Assembly (NCBI GenBank): GCA_002371755.1
Contig: DFGM01000156.1
Span: 1 to 6,780, forward strand
Reading direction: 5' to 3'
Length of the DNA: 6,780 nt
Origin: Verrucomicrobia bacterium UBA3750
Lineage (GTDB): Bacteria > Verrucomicrobiota > Kiritimatiellia > RFP12 > UBA1067
Shown here piece after piece: positions 6,675 through 6,780 of this stretch. The translations under genes were made by a program, and so were the position numbers. Positions within the stretch are counted from its first letter, which is position 1; each line of letters begins with the position of its first letter. The notes beneath the pieces are model-generated. The model worked only from the letters and a program-made list of their open reading frames with translations. It did no database searches and was not told the DNA's origin.

Positions 6675-6744
6675 GTGTTGTGTTCCTTTGCCTGTTGTGA
6701 AGCGAAACAACGCATATGATACCATATAGCGCGTATTTCCGCAA
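6675..6744 (-). promoter_or_regulatory. Sigma-70-type promoter, leader and RBS of the operon
   Basis: On the minus strand, a -35-like TTGCGG (6739-6744) is separated by 17 nt from a -10 TATCAT (6716-6721). The -10 is preceded by TGG, an extended -10 element. Transcription would begin near 6709, giving a leader of about 35 nt. The leader contains AAAGGA (6684-6689), 9 nt before the ettA ATG, and a weak 5-bp inverted repeat (GTTGT/ACAAC). The -10 matches consensus at five of six bases and the -35 at three of six. This is the only convincing promoter I see, so it probably drives all six genes. Confidence 0.6.
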
Positions 6745-6780
6745 GTGGGAGCCAGCCTGGAATATCCCCACCTTTGCAAA
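6745..6780. other. Short intergenic stretch upstream of the operon promoter
   Basis: These 36 bases hold no gene. A 5-bp inverted repeat (GTGGG at 6745-6749 and CCCAC at 6767-6771, 17 nt apart) abuts the -35 element, and an 8-bp palindrome TTTGCAAA (6773-6780) touches the window edge. Either could be part of an operator, but both are short enough to occur by chance. Confidence 0.3.

Noticed and set aside
6745..6771. GTGGG/CCCAC inverted repeat as an operator or an upstream terminator
   Set aside because: Five base pairs across a 17-nt gap are expected often by chance, and no U-tract follows on either strand.
6675..6779. Longer EttA starting from TTG at 6779
   Set aside because: The extra 35 residues would be encoded across the likely promoter and leader, have no family similarity, and the ATG at 6674 has a good Shine-Dalgarno.

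Overview
The window holds one co-directional gene cluster on the minus strand. It reads from an upstream promoter near 6716-6744 down to base 1, with very short or overlapping gene junctions. The order is: ettA (ABC-F translation factor), a SpoU/TrmH-family RNA 2'-O-methyltransferase, a membrane-anchored Hanks-type Ser/Thr kinase, a PP2C-type phosphatase, a second membrane-anchored Hanks-type kinase, and an M20-family metallodipeptidase that runs off the left edge. No mobile elements, CRISPR arrays, tRNA or rRNA genes are visible. No stretch over 300 bases lacks a gene; the only noncoding stretch longer than about 30 bases is the roughly 106-base leader at 6675-6780.

Layout on the minus strand, 5' to 3': promoter and leader (6780-6675), ettA (6674-5067), 26 nt gap, RNA methyltransferase (5040-4174), 18 nt gap, kinase 1 (4155-3193, GTG start), 1 nt gap, PP2C phosphatase (3191-2415), 4 nt ATGA overlap, kinase 2 (2418-1270), 23 nt gap, dipeptidase (1246 to beyond base 1). 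These spacings, and the absence of an intrinsic terminator between genes, suggest a single operon. A GC-rich hairpin at the end of kinase 2 is the only strong internal RNA structure I found.

The organism is a bacterium with moderately high GC, a standard genetic code and Shine-Dalgarno-led translation. Soluble PP2C and Hanks kinases occur in many phyla, so the sequence alone does not place it. A member of the PVC group (Kiritimatiellota/Lentisphaerota/Verrucomicrobiota-like) is my guess, at low confidence.

How the genes may work together: the two kinases and the phosphatase form a reversible Ser/Thr phosphorylation module. Tight translational coupling should keep their levels linked. Both kinases end in a single C-terminal membrane helix with almost nothing outside, so they probably sense something at or inside the membrane rather than an external ligand. 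EttA gates the first elongation step according to ATP/ADP, and the methyltransferase modifies rRNA or tRNA. Their placement in the same transcript suggests, but does not prove, a link between translation status and Ser/Thr phosphorylation.
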